Shown here piece by piece: positions 8,974 to 17,929 of a DNA stretch of 64,000 nucleotides. This DNA comes from Hydrocarboniphaga daqingensis (GTDB taxonomy: Bacteria; Pseudomonadota; Gammaproteobacteria; Nevskiales; Nevskiaceae). The notes beneath the pieces were generated by a model that saw nothing but the letters and a program-made list of their open reading frames with translations, ran no database searches and was not told the DNA's origin. Positions within the stretch are counted from its first letter, which is position 1. Each line of letters opens with the position of its first letter. The translations under genes and the position numbers were made by a program. The DNA is taken from contig NZ_FQWZ01000002.1 in assembly GCF_900129825.1 (NCBI RefSeq), positions 124,001 through 188,000 on the forward strand, given 5' to 3'.

Positions 8974-9702
8974 ATCAAGCCTTCACCTGAGAGCGACCTC
9001 GACGCGGCGCTGCATGCCGCGCGCGACGGCATCCACAACGCGCTGACCGCGACGCGCGAGACGCTGTACACGATCGGCGAGGAGATCGCCCACGCGATCA
9101 CGCACGGCTTGGGCGCGGTGCTGGCCATCGTCGGGCTGTGCGTGCTGGTCGCGCGCTCGGCGGTCTATGGCGATATCTGGCACCTCGTCAGCAGCAGCGT
9201 GTTCGGCGCCACGCTGGTGATGATGTATGCCGCGTCGACGCTGTATCACAGCATTCCGCTGCCCCGCGCCAAGCATGTACTGCGGATCATCGACCACTCG
9301 ACGATCTACCTGCTGATCGCCGGCACTTACACGCCGTTCACGCTGGTGACGCTGCACGGTGTCTGGGGCTGGAGCCTGTTTGCGTTCACGTGGGGGCTGG
9401 CGATCGTCGGCGTGCTGTTCAAGCTGGTCGCCACCGGACGTTACGAAAAGCTGTCGGTCAGCGTGTATCTGCTGATGGGCTGGTGCGTGCTGGCCGCGAT
9501 CAAGCCGCTGTATCACGCGCTGCCCACGGGCGGGCTGTTGCTGTTGCTCGCTGGCGGCTTGAGCTACAGCGGTGGCGTGGCGTTCTACACCTGGCAGTCG
9601 CTGCGCTACCACCATGCGATATGGCACGTGTTCGTGCTCGCCGGCAGCATGCTGCATTTCTTTGCTGTGCTGTTTTACGTGATTCCGAGCGCGCGGTCCT
9701 AG
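8974..9702 (+). CDS. Hemolysin III/YqfA (TrhA) family membrane protein, apparent ATC start
   Basis: The translated frame contains the family signature YTIGEEIAHAITHGLGAVLAIVG, then seven hydrophobic segments including YAASTLYHSIP, IIDHSTIYLLIAGTYTPF and a final HAIWHVFVLAGSMLHF with the conserved histidines. This family resembles PAQR-type membrane hydrolases and is tied to membrane energetics in E. coli. No ATG, GTG or TTG lies in frame between the stop at 8950 and the TTG at 9109, which falls inside the signature. The ATC at 8974 has GGAG at 8963-8966 with a 7-base spacer, giving 242 residues, the normal family length. CTG at 9010 is an alternative. A base error in the sequence is possible. 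Confidence 0.8.
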   Translation: MKPSPESDLDAALHAARDGIHNALTATRETLYTIGEEIAHAITHGLGAVLAIVGLCVLVARSAVYGDIWHLVSSSVFGATLVMMYAASTLYHSIPLPRAKHVLRIIDHSTIYLLIAGTYTPFTLVTLHGVWGWSLFAFTWGLAIVGVLFKLVATGRYEKLSVSVYLLMGWCVLAAIKPLYHALPTGGLLLLLAGGLSYSGGVAFYTWQSLRYHHAIWHVFVLAGSMLHFFAVLFYVIPSARS

Positions 9703-9722
9703 CGCGACAGCAGGCTCCTACG

Positions 9723-10604
9723 ATGGCGATCCCGGAATATGCAGCGGCGGCCGACAGTCCTTATCGTGCCTCGTTCGACGGCCGCTGGTTGATCGCGCGC
9801 TCACCGACGCACGTCAACAATCCGGCCAGCAAGGTCGAACGCGAAGCCTTGCTCGCCAAGCGCGTCACCGAGCTGTCGGAACTGCAGCAAGTGCTGCGCG
9901 CCGATCGTCGCCATGCCTTGCTGCTGGTGTTTCAAGCAATGGATGCCGCGGGCAAGGATTCGACGATCCGAGCAGTGCTCACCGGTATCGACCCCGCAGG
10001 CTGTTCGGTGCAGGCATTCAAGCGCCCGTCGGCCGAGGAACTGGACCATGACTTCTTATGGCGCAGCACCGGCCGGCTGCCGGCGCGCGGCCAAATCGGC
10101 GTGTTCAACCGCAGCTACTACGAGGAAGTGCTGGTGACCCGCGTCGATCCGTCGCTGTTGCAGGCGCAGAACCTGCCGTATCGCCCACCGGGCCGCACGC
10201 TTTGGAAACAGCGCTATCGCTCGATCCGCGATCATGAGCGGCACCTGGCCGCCAACGGCACGATGGTGCTGAAGTTCTTCCTGCACGTGTCGCGCGAAGA
10301 GCAGCGACAGCGCTTGCTGGCGCGGCTCGATCAGCCAGAGAAAAACTGGAAGTTCGAAGCCGGTGACCTCGGCGCCCGCGATCGCTGGGACGACTACCAG
10401 CAGGCGTATCAGGACGCGATCAACGCCACGTCGCGACCCTGGGCGCCGTGGTACGCGATACCGGCCGACAGTAAATCGACGATGCGCTTGATCGTCGCCG
10501 ACATCGTGGTGCGCAGCTTGCGTGGGCTGGATCTGCGCTACCCGCAACTGGACGAGCCTGCTCTGAATCAACTGTCGGCTTTGCGACATCGGCTTGCCGA
10601 CTGA
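9723..10604 (+). CDS. ppk2: Polyphosphate kinase 2 (class III-like polyphosphate:nucleotide phosphotransferase)
   Basis: The 293-residue protein carries the PPK2 Walker A motif QAMDAAGKDS (residues 71-80), the Walker B region GVFNRSYYEEVLVTRV and the lid region KFFLHVSREEQRQRL followed by the conserved EKNWKF block. PPK2 enzymes transfer phosphate from polyphosphate to nucleotides. The size and the long match to the class III pattern (WKQRYRSIRDHERHL, RPWAPWYAIPAD) suggest phosphorylation of AMP and ADP, though class is not proven by sequence. It begins 20 bases after the hemolysin III-family gene and may be co-transcribed with it. Confidence 0.93.
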   Translation: MAIPEYAAAADSPYRASFDGRWLIARSPTHVNNPASKVEREALLAKRVTELSELQQVLRADRRHALLLVFQAMDAAGKDSTIRAVLTGIDPAGCSVQAFKRPSAEELDHDFLWRSTGRLPARGQIGVFNRSYYEEVLVTRVDPSLLQAQNLPYRPPGRTLWKQRYRSIRDHERHLAANGTMVLKFFLHVSREEQRQRLLARLDQPEKNWKFEAGDLGARDRWDDYQQAYQDAINATSRPWAPWYAIPADSKSTMRLIVADIVVRSLRGLDLRYPQLDEPALNQLSALRHRLAD

Positions 10605-10694
10605 GTAATTGCCCCCTTGCGGTGACGGGCGCTTTGCTGCGTAGCATTGATTACCGGCGAACCTCTCGCCGCACATCAGTCAGGGGTGGATGCG

Positions 10695-12074
10695 ATGAGT
10701 AACAAGGGAATGCTTCAAATCGCCGGTGGGCTGCTGCTGGCAGCCGTGTCGTTGACGGCCACCACCGCAGTCGCGGGCGGGCGGCCCGATCTGGTTCAGC
10801 TGGGCCTGCAGCAACAGCGACCCTACGCCAGCGGTGAGCTGCTCGTGCAGTTCATGCCGGGCACGCGTGCGCAGCAGAAGCTGGCCGCGCTCAAGTCGAT
10901 CGGCGGCAGCCGCGCCGAACTCGTCGCCGCCAGCAGCCGGCGTGCGGATCGCAAGGGCGATCTGGAGCTGGTGCGGATTCCGAGCGGCGTGGCAATGGGC
11001 ACCGCGCTGGCGGCGCTGGCGCGCAGCAGCGTCGTCGAATTCGCCGAGCCGAACTGGATCTACCAGCACACCGCCACGTCGAACGACGCGTTCTACGTCA
11101 GCAACCAGCTGTTCGGCATGTACAGCGCCACGTCGACGCCGGCCAATGTCTACGGCAGCCACGCGGCCGATGCCTGGGCGGCCGGGCATACCTGCAACGC
11201 CAACACGTACATCGGCGTGATCGACGAAGGCATGATGCGCACGCACGAAGACCTCGGCGCCAACACCTGGGTCAATCCGTACGAGACCGCCGACGGCATC
11301 GACAACGACGGCAATGGCTATGTGGACGACTTCTACGGCTGGGACTTTGCGGGTGGCGACAACAGCACGTTTGATGGCGTCGGCGATGACCACGGCACGC
11401 ACGTGTCCGGCACGATCGCTGGCGTTGGCGGCAACGGCATCGGTGTTGTCGGCGTTTGCTGGACGGCCAAGCTGATCTCCGGCAAGTTCCTCGGCAACCG
11501 CGGCGGCACCACGGCCAACGCGATCAAGGCGGTCAACTACTTCACCGACCTGAAGACCCGCCATGGTCTGAATATCGTCGCCACGAACAATTCCTGGGGC
11601 GGCGGCGGGTTTTCGCAGGGGCTTGAAGATGCGATCGTCGCTGGTGGCAACGCCAACATCCTGTTCGTCGCATCCGCCGGCAACAGCACCGTCGACACCG
11701 ACGTCAGCCCGCAGTACCCGGCCGGCTACGACAGCGATGTGATCGTGTCGGTCGCGTCGATCACGTCGACCGGCGCGCTGTCGAGCTTTTCGAACTACGG
11801 CCTGACGACGGTCGATATCGGCGCGCCGGGCTCGAGCATCAACTCGACGGTGCCCAAGCGCACGCGCGGCGGTGTCGGCTCCGGCTATGCCGCCTACAGC
11901 GGCACGTCGATGGCGGCGCCGCACGTCACCGGTGCCGCTGCGCTGTATGCGTCGACGCATCCGGGCGCCACTGCGCTGCAGATCAAGCAAGCCATTCTGG
12001 CGTCGGCCACGCCGACCACCTCGCTGGCCGGCAAGACGGTCACCGGCGGTCGACTGAACGTCGGCGGCTTCTAG
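10695..12074 (+). CDS. Secreted subtilisin-like serine protease (S8 family)
   Basis: The 459-residue preproprotein has a signal peptide (residues 1 to about 27, ending TAVAG), an inhibitor-like propeptide region (about 35-125, ELLVQFMPGTRAQQKL to VEFAEPNW) and an S8 catalytic domain. The triad is Asp177 (GVIDEG), His233 (DDHGTHVSG) and Ser405 (SGTSMAAPHVTGAAAL), with the oxyanion Asn in TNNSWGGG. An Asp/Asn-rich stretch (DGIDNDGNGYVDD) after the first catalytic residue is probably a calcium loop. It would be an exported nutritional protease. There is no C-terminal PPC or autotransporter extension. A strong terminator follows immediately. Confidence 0.94.
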   Translation: MSNKGMLQIAGGLLLAAVSLTATTAVAGGRPDLVQLGLQQQRPYASGELLVQFMPGTRAQQKLAALKSIGGSRAELVAASSRRADRKGDLELVRIPSGVAMGTALAALARSSVVEFAEPNWIYQHTATSNDAFYVSNQLFGMYSATSTPANVYGSHAADAWAAGHTCNANTYIGVIDEGMMRTHEDLGANTWVNPYETADGIDNDGNGYVDDFYGWDFAGGDNSTFDGVGDDHGTHVSGTIAGVGGNGIGVVGVCWTAKLISGKFLGNRGGTTANAIKAVNYFTDLKTRHGLNIVATNNSWGGGGFSQGLEDAIVAGGNANILFVASAGNSTVDTDVSPQYPAGYDSDVIVSVASITSTGALSSFSNYGLTTVDIGAPGSSINSTVPKRTRGGVGSGYAAYSGTSMAAPHVTGAAALYASTHPGATALQIKQAILASATPTTSLAGKTVTGGRLNVGGF

Positions 12075-12082
12075 CGCACAGC

Positions 12083-12118
12083 AAAAAGGCCGGTTCGCGC
12101 GAGCGGGCCGGCCTTTTT
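12083..12118. terminator. Bidirectional rho-independent terminator between the S8 protease and yceI
   Basis: AAAAAGGCCGG (12083-12093) pairs with CCGGCCTTTTT (12108-12118) around a GC-rich loop. A-run and T-run flank the stem on both sides, so it can end transcription of the protease gene on the plus strand and of yceI on the minus strand. Confidence 0.9.
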
Positions 12119-12137
12119 GTTGCTCGCAGCGCGGCGA

Positions 12138-12707
12138 TCAGTTCTTCAGGGCTTCGACCTGGATGCGCAGCTTGACCTTGCCGGCATCGCCGTCGGCGTA
12201 CTTGGTCATGCCGAAATCGGCACGGTTGAAATCACCTTCGGCATCGGCGCCGCAGACTTCCTTCTTCAGCATCGGGTGCGTGATGCACTTGAAGCTGTTG
12301 ATCTTCAGCTTCAGCGGCTTGGTCACGCCCAGCAGCGTCATCTCGCCATCGACCGCCGACGGCGTGGCGCCGGTGTAGACCAGCTTGCCCTTGTAGGCGA
12401 CCGTCGGGTACTTGGCGACGTTGAAGAAGTCGTCGCCCTTGGCATGCTCGTTCATCTTGTCGTGGCCGAAGTCGACACTGGTGGCGTCGATCGTGATGTC
12501 GACCGAGCCAGTCTTGGCGGCTTCATCGAGTTCGACGCTGCCCGACGTCTTGTTGAACTTGCCGCGCCAGAACGAGATGCCCATGTGCGGCGCCTCGAAG
12601 CTGGGATACGTGTGGCTGGATTCGATCGTGTACGCCGTCGGCGCGGCCACGCTGGCGCCACTCCACAGCAGAGCAGCAGCGGCGGCAGCGGTAAAGGTCT
12701 TGATCAT
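12138..12707 (-). CDS. yceI: YceI family periplasmic lipid-binding protein
   Basis: The 189-residue protein has a signal peptide (residues 1-22, ending SVAA) followed by a YceI lipocalin-like barrel: YTIESSHTYPSFEAPHMGISFWRGKFNKTSG, then SVDFGHDKMNEHAKGDDFFNVAKYPTV. The family binds isoprenoid-type ligands in the periplasm. The ATG at 12707 was chosen because it starts the signal peptide and has an AGGAGT ribosome site. Two cysteines in FKCITHPMLKKEVCGAD are typical of this subgroup. The upstream neighbour, 61 bases away on the same strand, is a cytochrome b561 fused to another YceI domain. Confidence 0.93.
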   Translation of the reverse strand: MIKTFTAAAAAALLWSGASVAAPTAYTIESSHTYPSFEAPHMGISFWRGKFNKTSGSVELDEAAKTGSVDITIDATSVDFGHDKMNEHAKGDDFFNVAKYPTVAYKGKLVYTGATPSAVDGEMTLLGVTKPLKLKINSFKCITHPMLKKEVCGADAEGDFNRADFGMTKYADGDAGKVKLRIQVEALKN

Positions 12708-12768
12708 CGAAAAACTCCTGTCGGTGTGGTGTGAAATCGCGGCCTCGCAGCGCGCCAGCGGTGGCTGA

Positions 12769-13959
12769 CTACGGTGCGGGGACCGTGAGCTTGAATCGGA
12801 CAAGGACCGCGTCGTCGAGCACGTCGTTCCATTCGGCGTCGCCGATCTGGAACGCTGCGCGCGACAGCGTCGCCTCACCGCTGTAGACGGTGCGGCCGGC
12901 GTCATCGCCGACGCTGAAGACAACCGTCGTCGGCTGCGCGATGTTCTTGATCGTCAGCGTGCCGTCGGCCTGATAGCGGCCATCGGCCAGACGCTGCACG
13001 CGGTCCGACACGAAGCGCGCTTCGGGCGCAGTGGCCGTGTCGAACCATTCCTTCTTGCGGACCTCGGCGTTGTAGTCTTCGTCGCCCAGATCGAAGCTCG
13101 CCGTGTCAACCCGGATGTCGGCTCGCGACTGTTCGGGCGCGTCGGCGTCGAAGACCAACGTGGTCGCGCTGAATCGCGTGAAGCGGCCTTCGACCGGCAC
13201 GTTCATCTGCCGGAACACCGCGGTCAGATCGCCGGCCAGCACCGCAGCGCCAGCCGTTGCCTCAGGCAACGTCGCGACATCGGCCGTGGCCGTCGCCGAC
13301 TCCCCTTCGTCTTCCGCGACAAACACGGCGGCGACGCCGGCAAATGCGACGGCCGTGAACGCGGTCGCCAGCAGCGGCATCGCGGCACCACCGGAGCCCG
13401 GCAACATGCGGCGCAACACCTCGTCGCGACGCAGCCAGTGATGCTGCAGTGCCGCGCCCGCATGCAGCAGCAGCACGCCGAGCATCAGAAAATTCAGCAC
13501 CTCATGGATTTCGCCGAGCAGCTCGGACAAGACCTTGTCCTTGCCGATCAGATCGGGAATCGGCAGCACGCCGAAATACACCGTCTGGTAGCCCGCTGCC
13601 GAGCTGTGCAGCCAGCCGCTGAGCGGAATCGCCAGCATCAGCAGATACAGCGCCACGTGCGCGCCATGCGCGGCGACGTGTTCCCAGCGGGCGCCGGCAA
13701 CCAGCGGCGGTGCCGGATGCGTCATCCGCCAGCCAGCACGCAGCAGGGCCAGCAGGAACACGGTGACGCCAGCCCACTTGTGCCAGCTGTAGTACTGCAG
13801 CTTTTCGGCCGATGCCGGCAGTTCGTGCATGAACACGCCCAGGCAGAAGCCGCCAAAGATCAAAATCGCGATCAGCCAGTGCAGCGACATCGCCACCGCG
13901 TGATAGCGGCCCGGCGTTTTGACGGCGTCGTTGGCGTGGTGCGGCGTGGTCGATGTCAC
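12769..13959 (-). CDS. Cytochrome b561 fused to a YceI-like domain
   Basis: Residues about 20-195 form a four-helix cytochrome b561 domain: RYHAVAMSLHWLIAILIF and HKWAGVTVFLLALLRAGWRMTHPAPP supply heme histidines, and HAALYLLMLAIPLSGWL and LLGEIHEVLNFLMLGVLLLHAGAALQHH complete the bundle. After a short hydrophobic linker, residues about 235-396 are a YceI-like periplasmic barrel (VEGRFTRFSATTLVFDADAPEQSRADIRVDTASFD). E. coli encodes the two functions in separate genes, yceJ and yceI; here they are fused and a second, free YceI lies downstream. GTG at 13959 is preferred because it has GGAG upstream and a good promoter just behind it. Confidence 0.9.
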   Translation of the reverse strand: MTSTTPHHANDAVKTPGRYHAVAMSLHWLIAILIFGGFCLGVFMHELPASAEKLQYYSWHKWAGVTVFLLALLRAGWRMTHPAPPLVAGARWEHVAAHGAHVALYLLMLAIPLSGWLHSSAAGYQTVYFGVLPIPDLIGKDKVLSELLGEIHEVLNFLMLGVLLLHAGAALQHHWLRRDEVLRRMLPGSGGAAMPLLATAFTAVAFAGVAAVFVAEDEGESATATADVATLPEATAGAAVLAGDLTAVFRQMNVPVEGRFTRFSATTLVFDADAPEQSRADIRVDTASFDLGDEDYNAEVRKKEWFDTATAPEARFVSDRVQRLADGRYQADGTLTIKNIAQPTTVVFSVGDDAGRTVYSGEATLSRAAFQIGDAEWNDVLDDAVLVRFKLTVPAP

Positions 13960-13984
13960 GGTCAGGCTCCCGATGCTGCGGTGG

Positions 13985-14013
13985 ACTATAGAGCCGGGTC
14001 GGCGGGCATCCAA
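13985..14013 (-). promoter_or_regulatory. Predicted sigma-70 promoter of the b561-YceI gene
   Basis: On the minus strand TTGGAT (14013-14008) and TATAGT (13990-13985) are separated by exactly 17 bases. The -10 lies 25 bases before the GTG start at 13959, leaving a short leader of about 20 bases. This supports the GTG start over the longer open frame that would begin at 14040, upstream of the promoter. Confidence 0.6.
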
Positions 14014-14075
14014 GCGGAAGCATTTGAAGCCGACCGACAAAAAATCTGATGACAGCGGCGGCGCCGCACTCGCTG

Positions 14076-15911
14076 TTAGCGCGGCGCGCGACCGGCTTCG
14101 ATCCAGCGGTCGATCCGGGCTTCGAGCACACCCAGCGGCAACGCGCCGGCGTTGAGGACCTGGTCGTGGAAGGCTTTCAGGTCGAAGCGATCCCCGAGTA
14201 TGGACTCGGCTCGTCGGCGCAACTCCAGAATCTTCAGCATGCCGGTCTTGTATGCCAGCGCCTGACCGGGGTCGATCAAATAGCGCTCCACTTCAGCGAC
14301 CACGTCGCCGTCGCTCATGCCGGTCTTGTCGATCATGTAGGCGATCGCCTGCTCACGGGTCCAGCGGCGATGATGCAAGCCGGTGTCGACGACCAGGCGC
14401 ACCGCACGAAACTGCTCGTCGCGCAGCCGGCCGAGATTGTCGAACGGATCCGACTCCAGGCCGATCTGCTGCGCCAGTTGTTCGGCGTACAGCGCCCAGC
14501 CTTCGACGTAGGCGGTGAATGGCAGCACGCGCTGCACGGTCGACACATCGTCGAGCTCGCGCGCGATCGCGATCTGGAAGTGATGGCCCGGCACCGCTTC
14601 GTGGTAGGCGAGCGTGCGCATCGCAAAGCGCTTGATCTGCCGCATATCGCGCAGGTTGACCCAGAACGTCCCCGGTCGCGAGCCGTCCAGCGGCGCTGGA
14701 TCGTAGTACGCGCCCGGACTGCTGGCCTGCTTGAACTCCGGCACGCGGCGCACTTCGACACGGCTCGCCGGCACGCGGTTGAACGCCAGCGGCGCGGCGG
14801 CGATTGCCTCGTTGATGATCTTTTGGAAGTCCGCCAGTACCGCGGCCCGGCCGGCTTCAGTGTCGTCGTACAAGAAGCGCGGCTCGGTGCCGAGCGCCGC
14901 CATCCGCGCACCGACGCTGCCGTCGACATAGCCTTGCTGGCGCAGGATCGCGTCCATCTCGGACTCGATCCGCGCGACTTCGGCGACGCCGAGCTGATGC
15001 AGCTCCTCGGGCGTCAGGTCCGTGGTCGTATTGCGCCGCACCTGGTAGGCGTAATACGCATCGCCATCCGGCAGCGCCCAGACGCCATCGTTGCGCTGGG
15101 CCTTGAGCTGCAGCCGTTCGAAGTACGCGATCAAGCGGTCGTAAGCCGGGTAGACATCGCTTTCGATGCGTTCTTCGGCGCGCATCAGCACGCGGCTGCG
15201 CTGCTCGTCGTCGAAGCGGCCCGACGCCGCGAGTTTGTCGGCCAGCGCAACGTACAGCAGGTTCTGCTGCGCCGGCGTGGCGCTGAAGGCGCGCATCTGC
15301 TGCAGCGATTTCTGCACGACGAACGCCGGCGGGATGATGCCGCGCTCCTCGCGCAAGCGCAGGCCTTGCAGCAGTTGCTGGAATTTGTCGCCGTAGGCTT
15401 CCAGGCGTTGCAGATACTGCTCGGCTTCATGCGGCGTCTCGACCTGCTGCTGCGTGGCCATCAACGTCGGCAGCTCGGACTGGACGCCGGCCAGCGGATT
15501 GACCGGATAGTCGTGAAACATCCACGGCCGGCCTTGCACCATGCCGCCAACGAAATCGTCCATCACGTCGTAGGCCAGTTGCTCGGCCGCGCTCAGCGCG
15601 TTGCGGTCATAAGCGTGCAGCGTGTCGAGGTCGCGCTGCCAATGCACCGCCATCTGCTCGGCATGCTCGACCGACAAGTCGGTGAGCCGGCCGTTGTGCC
15701 CGTCGATACCGAGCGGCTCGAGCAGCCGCAGCGAGGTCAGCAACTCGGGATCATCGAGCGTGTGCTGCAACAGCACGCGGTCGAGAAACCAGCTGAAACG
15801 CAGCGGCTTTGCAAACCAGGTGTGCGCGGCGAGCCCAGCGCCGACCCATAGCAGCAGCACAAACACGGCAGCCGCCCATTTGACCGGCGCCGGCATGCGC
15901 CAGCGCCTCAT
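14076..15911 (-). CDS. DUF885 family membrane-anchored peptidase-like protein
   Basis: The 611-residue protein has an N-terminal hydrophobic segment (about residues 10-30) and a DUF885 domain over the rest. It contains RTLAYHEAVPGHHFQIAIAR, where HEAVPGHH resembles the zinc-binding HExxH helix of M3-like peptidases, and the downstream YVEGWALYAEQL block with a possible third ligand. DUF885 proteins are mostly uncharacterised but have a peptidase-like fold. It lies 21 bases downstream of an ACE-like dipeptidyl carboxypeptidase and a peptide transporter on the same strand, which supports a peptide-degrading role. Confidence 0.85.
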   Translation of the reverse strand: MRRWRMPAPVKWAAAVFVLLLWVGAGLAAHTWFAKPLRFSWFLDRVLLQHTLDDPELLTSLRLLEPLGIDGHNGRLTDLSVEHAEQMAVHWQRDLDTLHAYDRNALSAAEQLAYDVMDDFVGGMVQGRPWMFHDYPVNPLAGVQSELPTLMATQQQVETPHEAEQYLQRLEAYGDKFQQLLQGLRLREERGIIPPAFVVQKSLQQMRAFSATPAQQNLLYVALADKLAASGRFDDEQRSRVLMRAEERIESDVYPAYDRLIAYFERLQLKAQRNDGVWALPDGDAYYAYQVRRNTTTDLTPEELHQLGVAEVARIESEMDAILRQQGYVDGSVGARMAALGTEPRFLYDDTEAGRAAVLADFQKIINEAIAAAPLAFNRVPASRVEVRRVPEFKQASSPGAYYDPAPLDGSRPGTFWVNLRDMRQIKRFAMRTLAYHEAVPGHHFQIAIARELDDVSTVQRVLPFTAYVEGWALYAEQLAQQIGLESDPFDNLGRLRDEQFRAVRLVVDTGLHHRRWTREQAIAYMIDKTGMSDGDVVAEVERYLIDPGQALAYKTGMLKILELRRRAESILGDRFDLKAFHDQVLNAGALPLGVLEARIDRWIEAGRAPR

Positions 15912-15932
15912 GCCGCCACCGCAATGCGGCCG

Positions 15933-17918
15933 TTAGGCACCCGGATTCCATCCACAGGTTTTGCCCTTGTTCTGCTCCTCGAGATACTTCATCAGCGGGC
16001 TGAAGTATTCGATGATCGCCGAGGCATCCATCTGCCGCGTACCGGTCAGCTTTTCGAGCGTGTCCTGCCAGGGCTGCGACTGACCTTGCGCCAGCATCGC
16101 CATGAACCGCTGGCCGGCTTCGGCGTTGCCGTAGATGTCGCACTGATGCAACGGTCCTTCGAAGCCGGCGGCATCGCACAGCGCTTTCTGGAACTGGAAC
16201 TGCAGGATGAACGCCAGGAAGTAGCGCGTGTACGGCGTGTTAGCCGGGATGTGGTACTTGGCGCCGGCATCGAAATCGTCCTCGCTGCGAGCCAGCGGCG
16301 GCGCCAGGCCCTGATACGCGGCCCGCAGTTTCCACCAGCCGGCGTTGTACTGGTCGGGCGCGATCTGCCCGTCGAACACGCGCCAGCGCCACTGGTCGAC
16401 CAGCTTGCCCCAAGGCAGGAACGTGATCTTGTCCAGCGCCAGCTTCATCTGCTCGTTGATCACCGCGCGCTCGTCCTGCTTGACGTCGCTGACCAGGCCG
16501 ATCGTCTGCAGATGCTTGGGCGTCAGCGACAGCGTCACGGTGTCGCCGATCGCCTCGTGAAAGCCGTCGTGCGCGCCGCTCTGGAACATCGGCGGCTGAT
16601 CCTTGTAGTTCAGGTAGTAGTAGATGTGGCCAAGCTCGTGATGGATCGTCGTCAGGTTTTCCTCGTCGGGCTCGATGCACATCTTGATCCGCACGTCGTC
16701 GTGCTGGAGATCGAAGTCCCAGGCGCTGGCGTGGCAGACCACATCACGATCGCGCGGCTGCACCAGCTGCGACTTGGTCCAGAACGAGTCCGGCAGCTTG
16801 GGCATGCCCAGCGAGGTGTAGAAGTCTTCGGCGATGCGCGTCATCCGCGTCGCCATCGCCAGATCAGCCTGATGCTCCATGTCGGCCAGCTGCACGACGC
16901 TGGGCTTGCCCTTGAACGCGGCCTTGATCTTCGACAGTTCGTCGTCGCGCATCTTCTTCAGTGATGCGCTGACATCGAGACTGCTGACGCCCTGGTACGG
17001 CTCCATCAGCGGGTACAGATTGCCCCAGCTCTGCGCCCACATATTGCCGAGCAGCTGCGCCGGGATCAGTCCGTCCTTGGGCACGACGGCGTCACCGTAC
17101 TTTTCGTTGAGCTTGCTGCGCACGCTGCAATGCAGCGCCTCGTACAGCGGCTTGACCTGGCCCCACAGGCGCTCGACTTCTCCGTCGAATTCGGCGGCGC
17201 TCATGTCGTAGCCGCCGCGCCACAGCTCGCCGGTATTGGCAAAGCCGATTTCCTTGGCGCCGACGTTCATCAGCTCGGCAAAACGCTGGTAATCCTTGCG
17301 GATCGGTTTGGCGGTGGCGTGCCAGCCGGCCCAGGCTTCGGCCATCTGCGCCGGCGTGTTCTTCAGCTCGACGTTGTTGATGATCGCTTCGATTTCCTGC
17401 AAACGCAGGCACTCGTTCTGTCCGGCCGCATTGGTGTGACACCACTTGCCGGCACCGTAATTGGCTTCCAGCTTGGCGGCGAGTTTGGCCAGCTCTTCGC
17501 GCTGCGCCGGGTCGCTGGGTGCTGGCAGTGTGCTGCCGAGCTTCACCAGATCGATGGCACGCTGCGTTGGCTTGCTGATGCCGTCGACGCCGGCGAAACG
17601 ACGCGACTCGCCGACTTTCTTCGTGACGTATTCGAGCATCTCCTCGGTGGCCTTGGCCGACAGCAACTGCGAGTCGTCGTTGATGTAGGTCGATGCCAGC
17701 CAGAACGCCGCGGACAAGCGCGGCAAGTTCGCTTCGCGCCACTGGTTGATATCGGCGACGAACTGGTCGGCATCGGCAGCCGCAACGGCTTGCTTGACCT
17801 CGGGCACCGCGCTGGCAGCGGGGTCCGCCGGGCGCGTGCAGGCCGCAAGCAATCCCAGTGCAGCGGCAGCAACGGCGCGCAGCGAAAGCGTCGAAGATAT
17901 CGGCGTCAGCGAGGTCAT
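15933..17918 (-). CDS. M2 family (ACE-like) dipeptidyl carboxypeptidase lipoprotein
   Basis: The 661-residue protein has a lipoprotein-type signal ending in LLAACTRP (Cys near residue 26) and a full M2 peptidase domain. The zinc motif is H427-ELG-H431 (TTIHHELGHIYYYLNYKDQPP), followed by the glutamate ligand in GFHEAIGD. M2 enzymes are the bacterial relatives of angiotensin-converting enzyme and release dipeptides from peptide C-termini. The ATG at 17918 is preferred over the one at 17933, because AAGGA is correctly placed only for the former. The gene follows a POT transporter, so released dipeptides could be imported by the same transcription unit. Confidence 0.93.
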   Translation of the reverse strand: MTSLTPISSTLSLRAVAAAALGLLAACTRPADPAASAVPEVKQAVAAADADQFVADINQWREANLPRLSAAFWLASTYINDDSQLLSAKATEEMLEYVTKKVGESRRFAGVDGISKPTQRAIDLVKLGSTLPAPSDPAQREELAKLAAKLEANYGAGKWCHTNAAGQNECLRLQEIEAIINNVELKNTPAQMAEAWAGWHATAKPIRKDYQRFAELMNVGAKEIGFANTGELWRGGYDMSAAEFDGEVERLWGQVKPLYEALHCSVRSKLNEKYGDAVVPKDGLIPAQLLGNMWAQSWGNLYPLMEPYQGVSSLDVSASLKKMRDDELSKIKAAFKGKPSVVQLADMEHQADLAMATRMTRIAEDFYTSLGMPKLPDSFWTKSQLVQPRDRDVVCHASAWDFDLQHDDVRIKMCIEPDEENLTTIHHELGHIYYYLNYKDQPPMFQSGAHDGFHEAIGDTVTLSLTPKHLQTIGLVSDVKQDERAVINEQMKLALDKITFLPWGKLVDQWRWRVFDGQIAPDQYNAGWWKLRAAYQGLAPPLARSEDDFDAGAKYHIPANTPYTRYFLAFILQFQFQKALCDAAGFEGPLHQCDIYGNAEAGQRFMAMLAQGQSQPWQDTLEKLTGTRQMDASAIIEYFSPLMKYLEEQNKGKTCGWNPGA

Positions 17919-17929
17919 CGTGTGTTCCT

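Noticed and set aside
14049-15851. 600-codon open frame on the plus strand opposite the DUF885 gene
   Set aside because: Composition is that of an antisense shadow and no motif is found; the minus-strand frame has a peptidase-like motif and conserved blocks.
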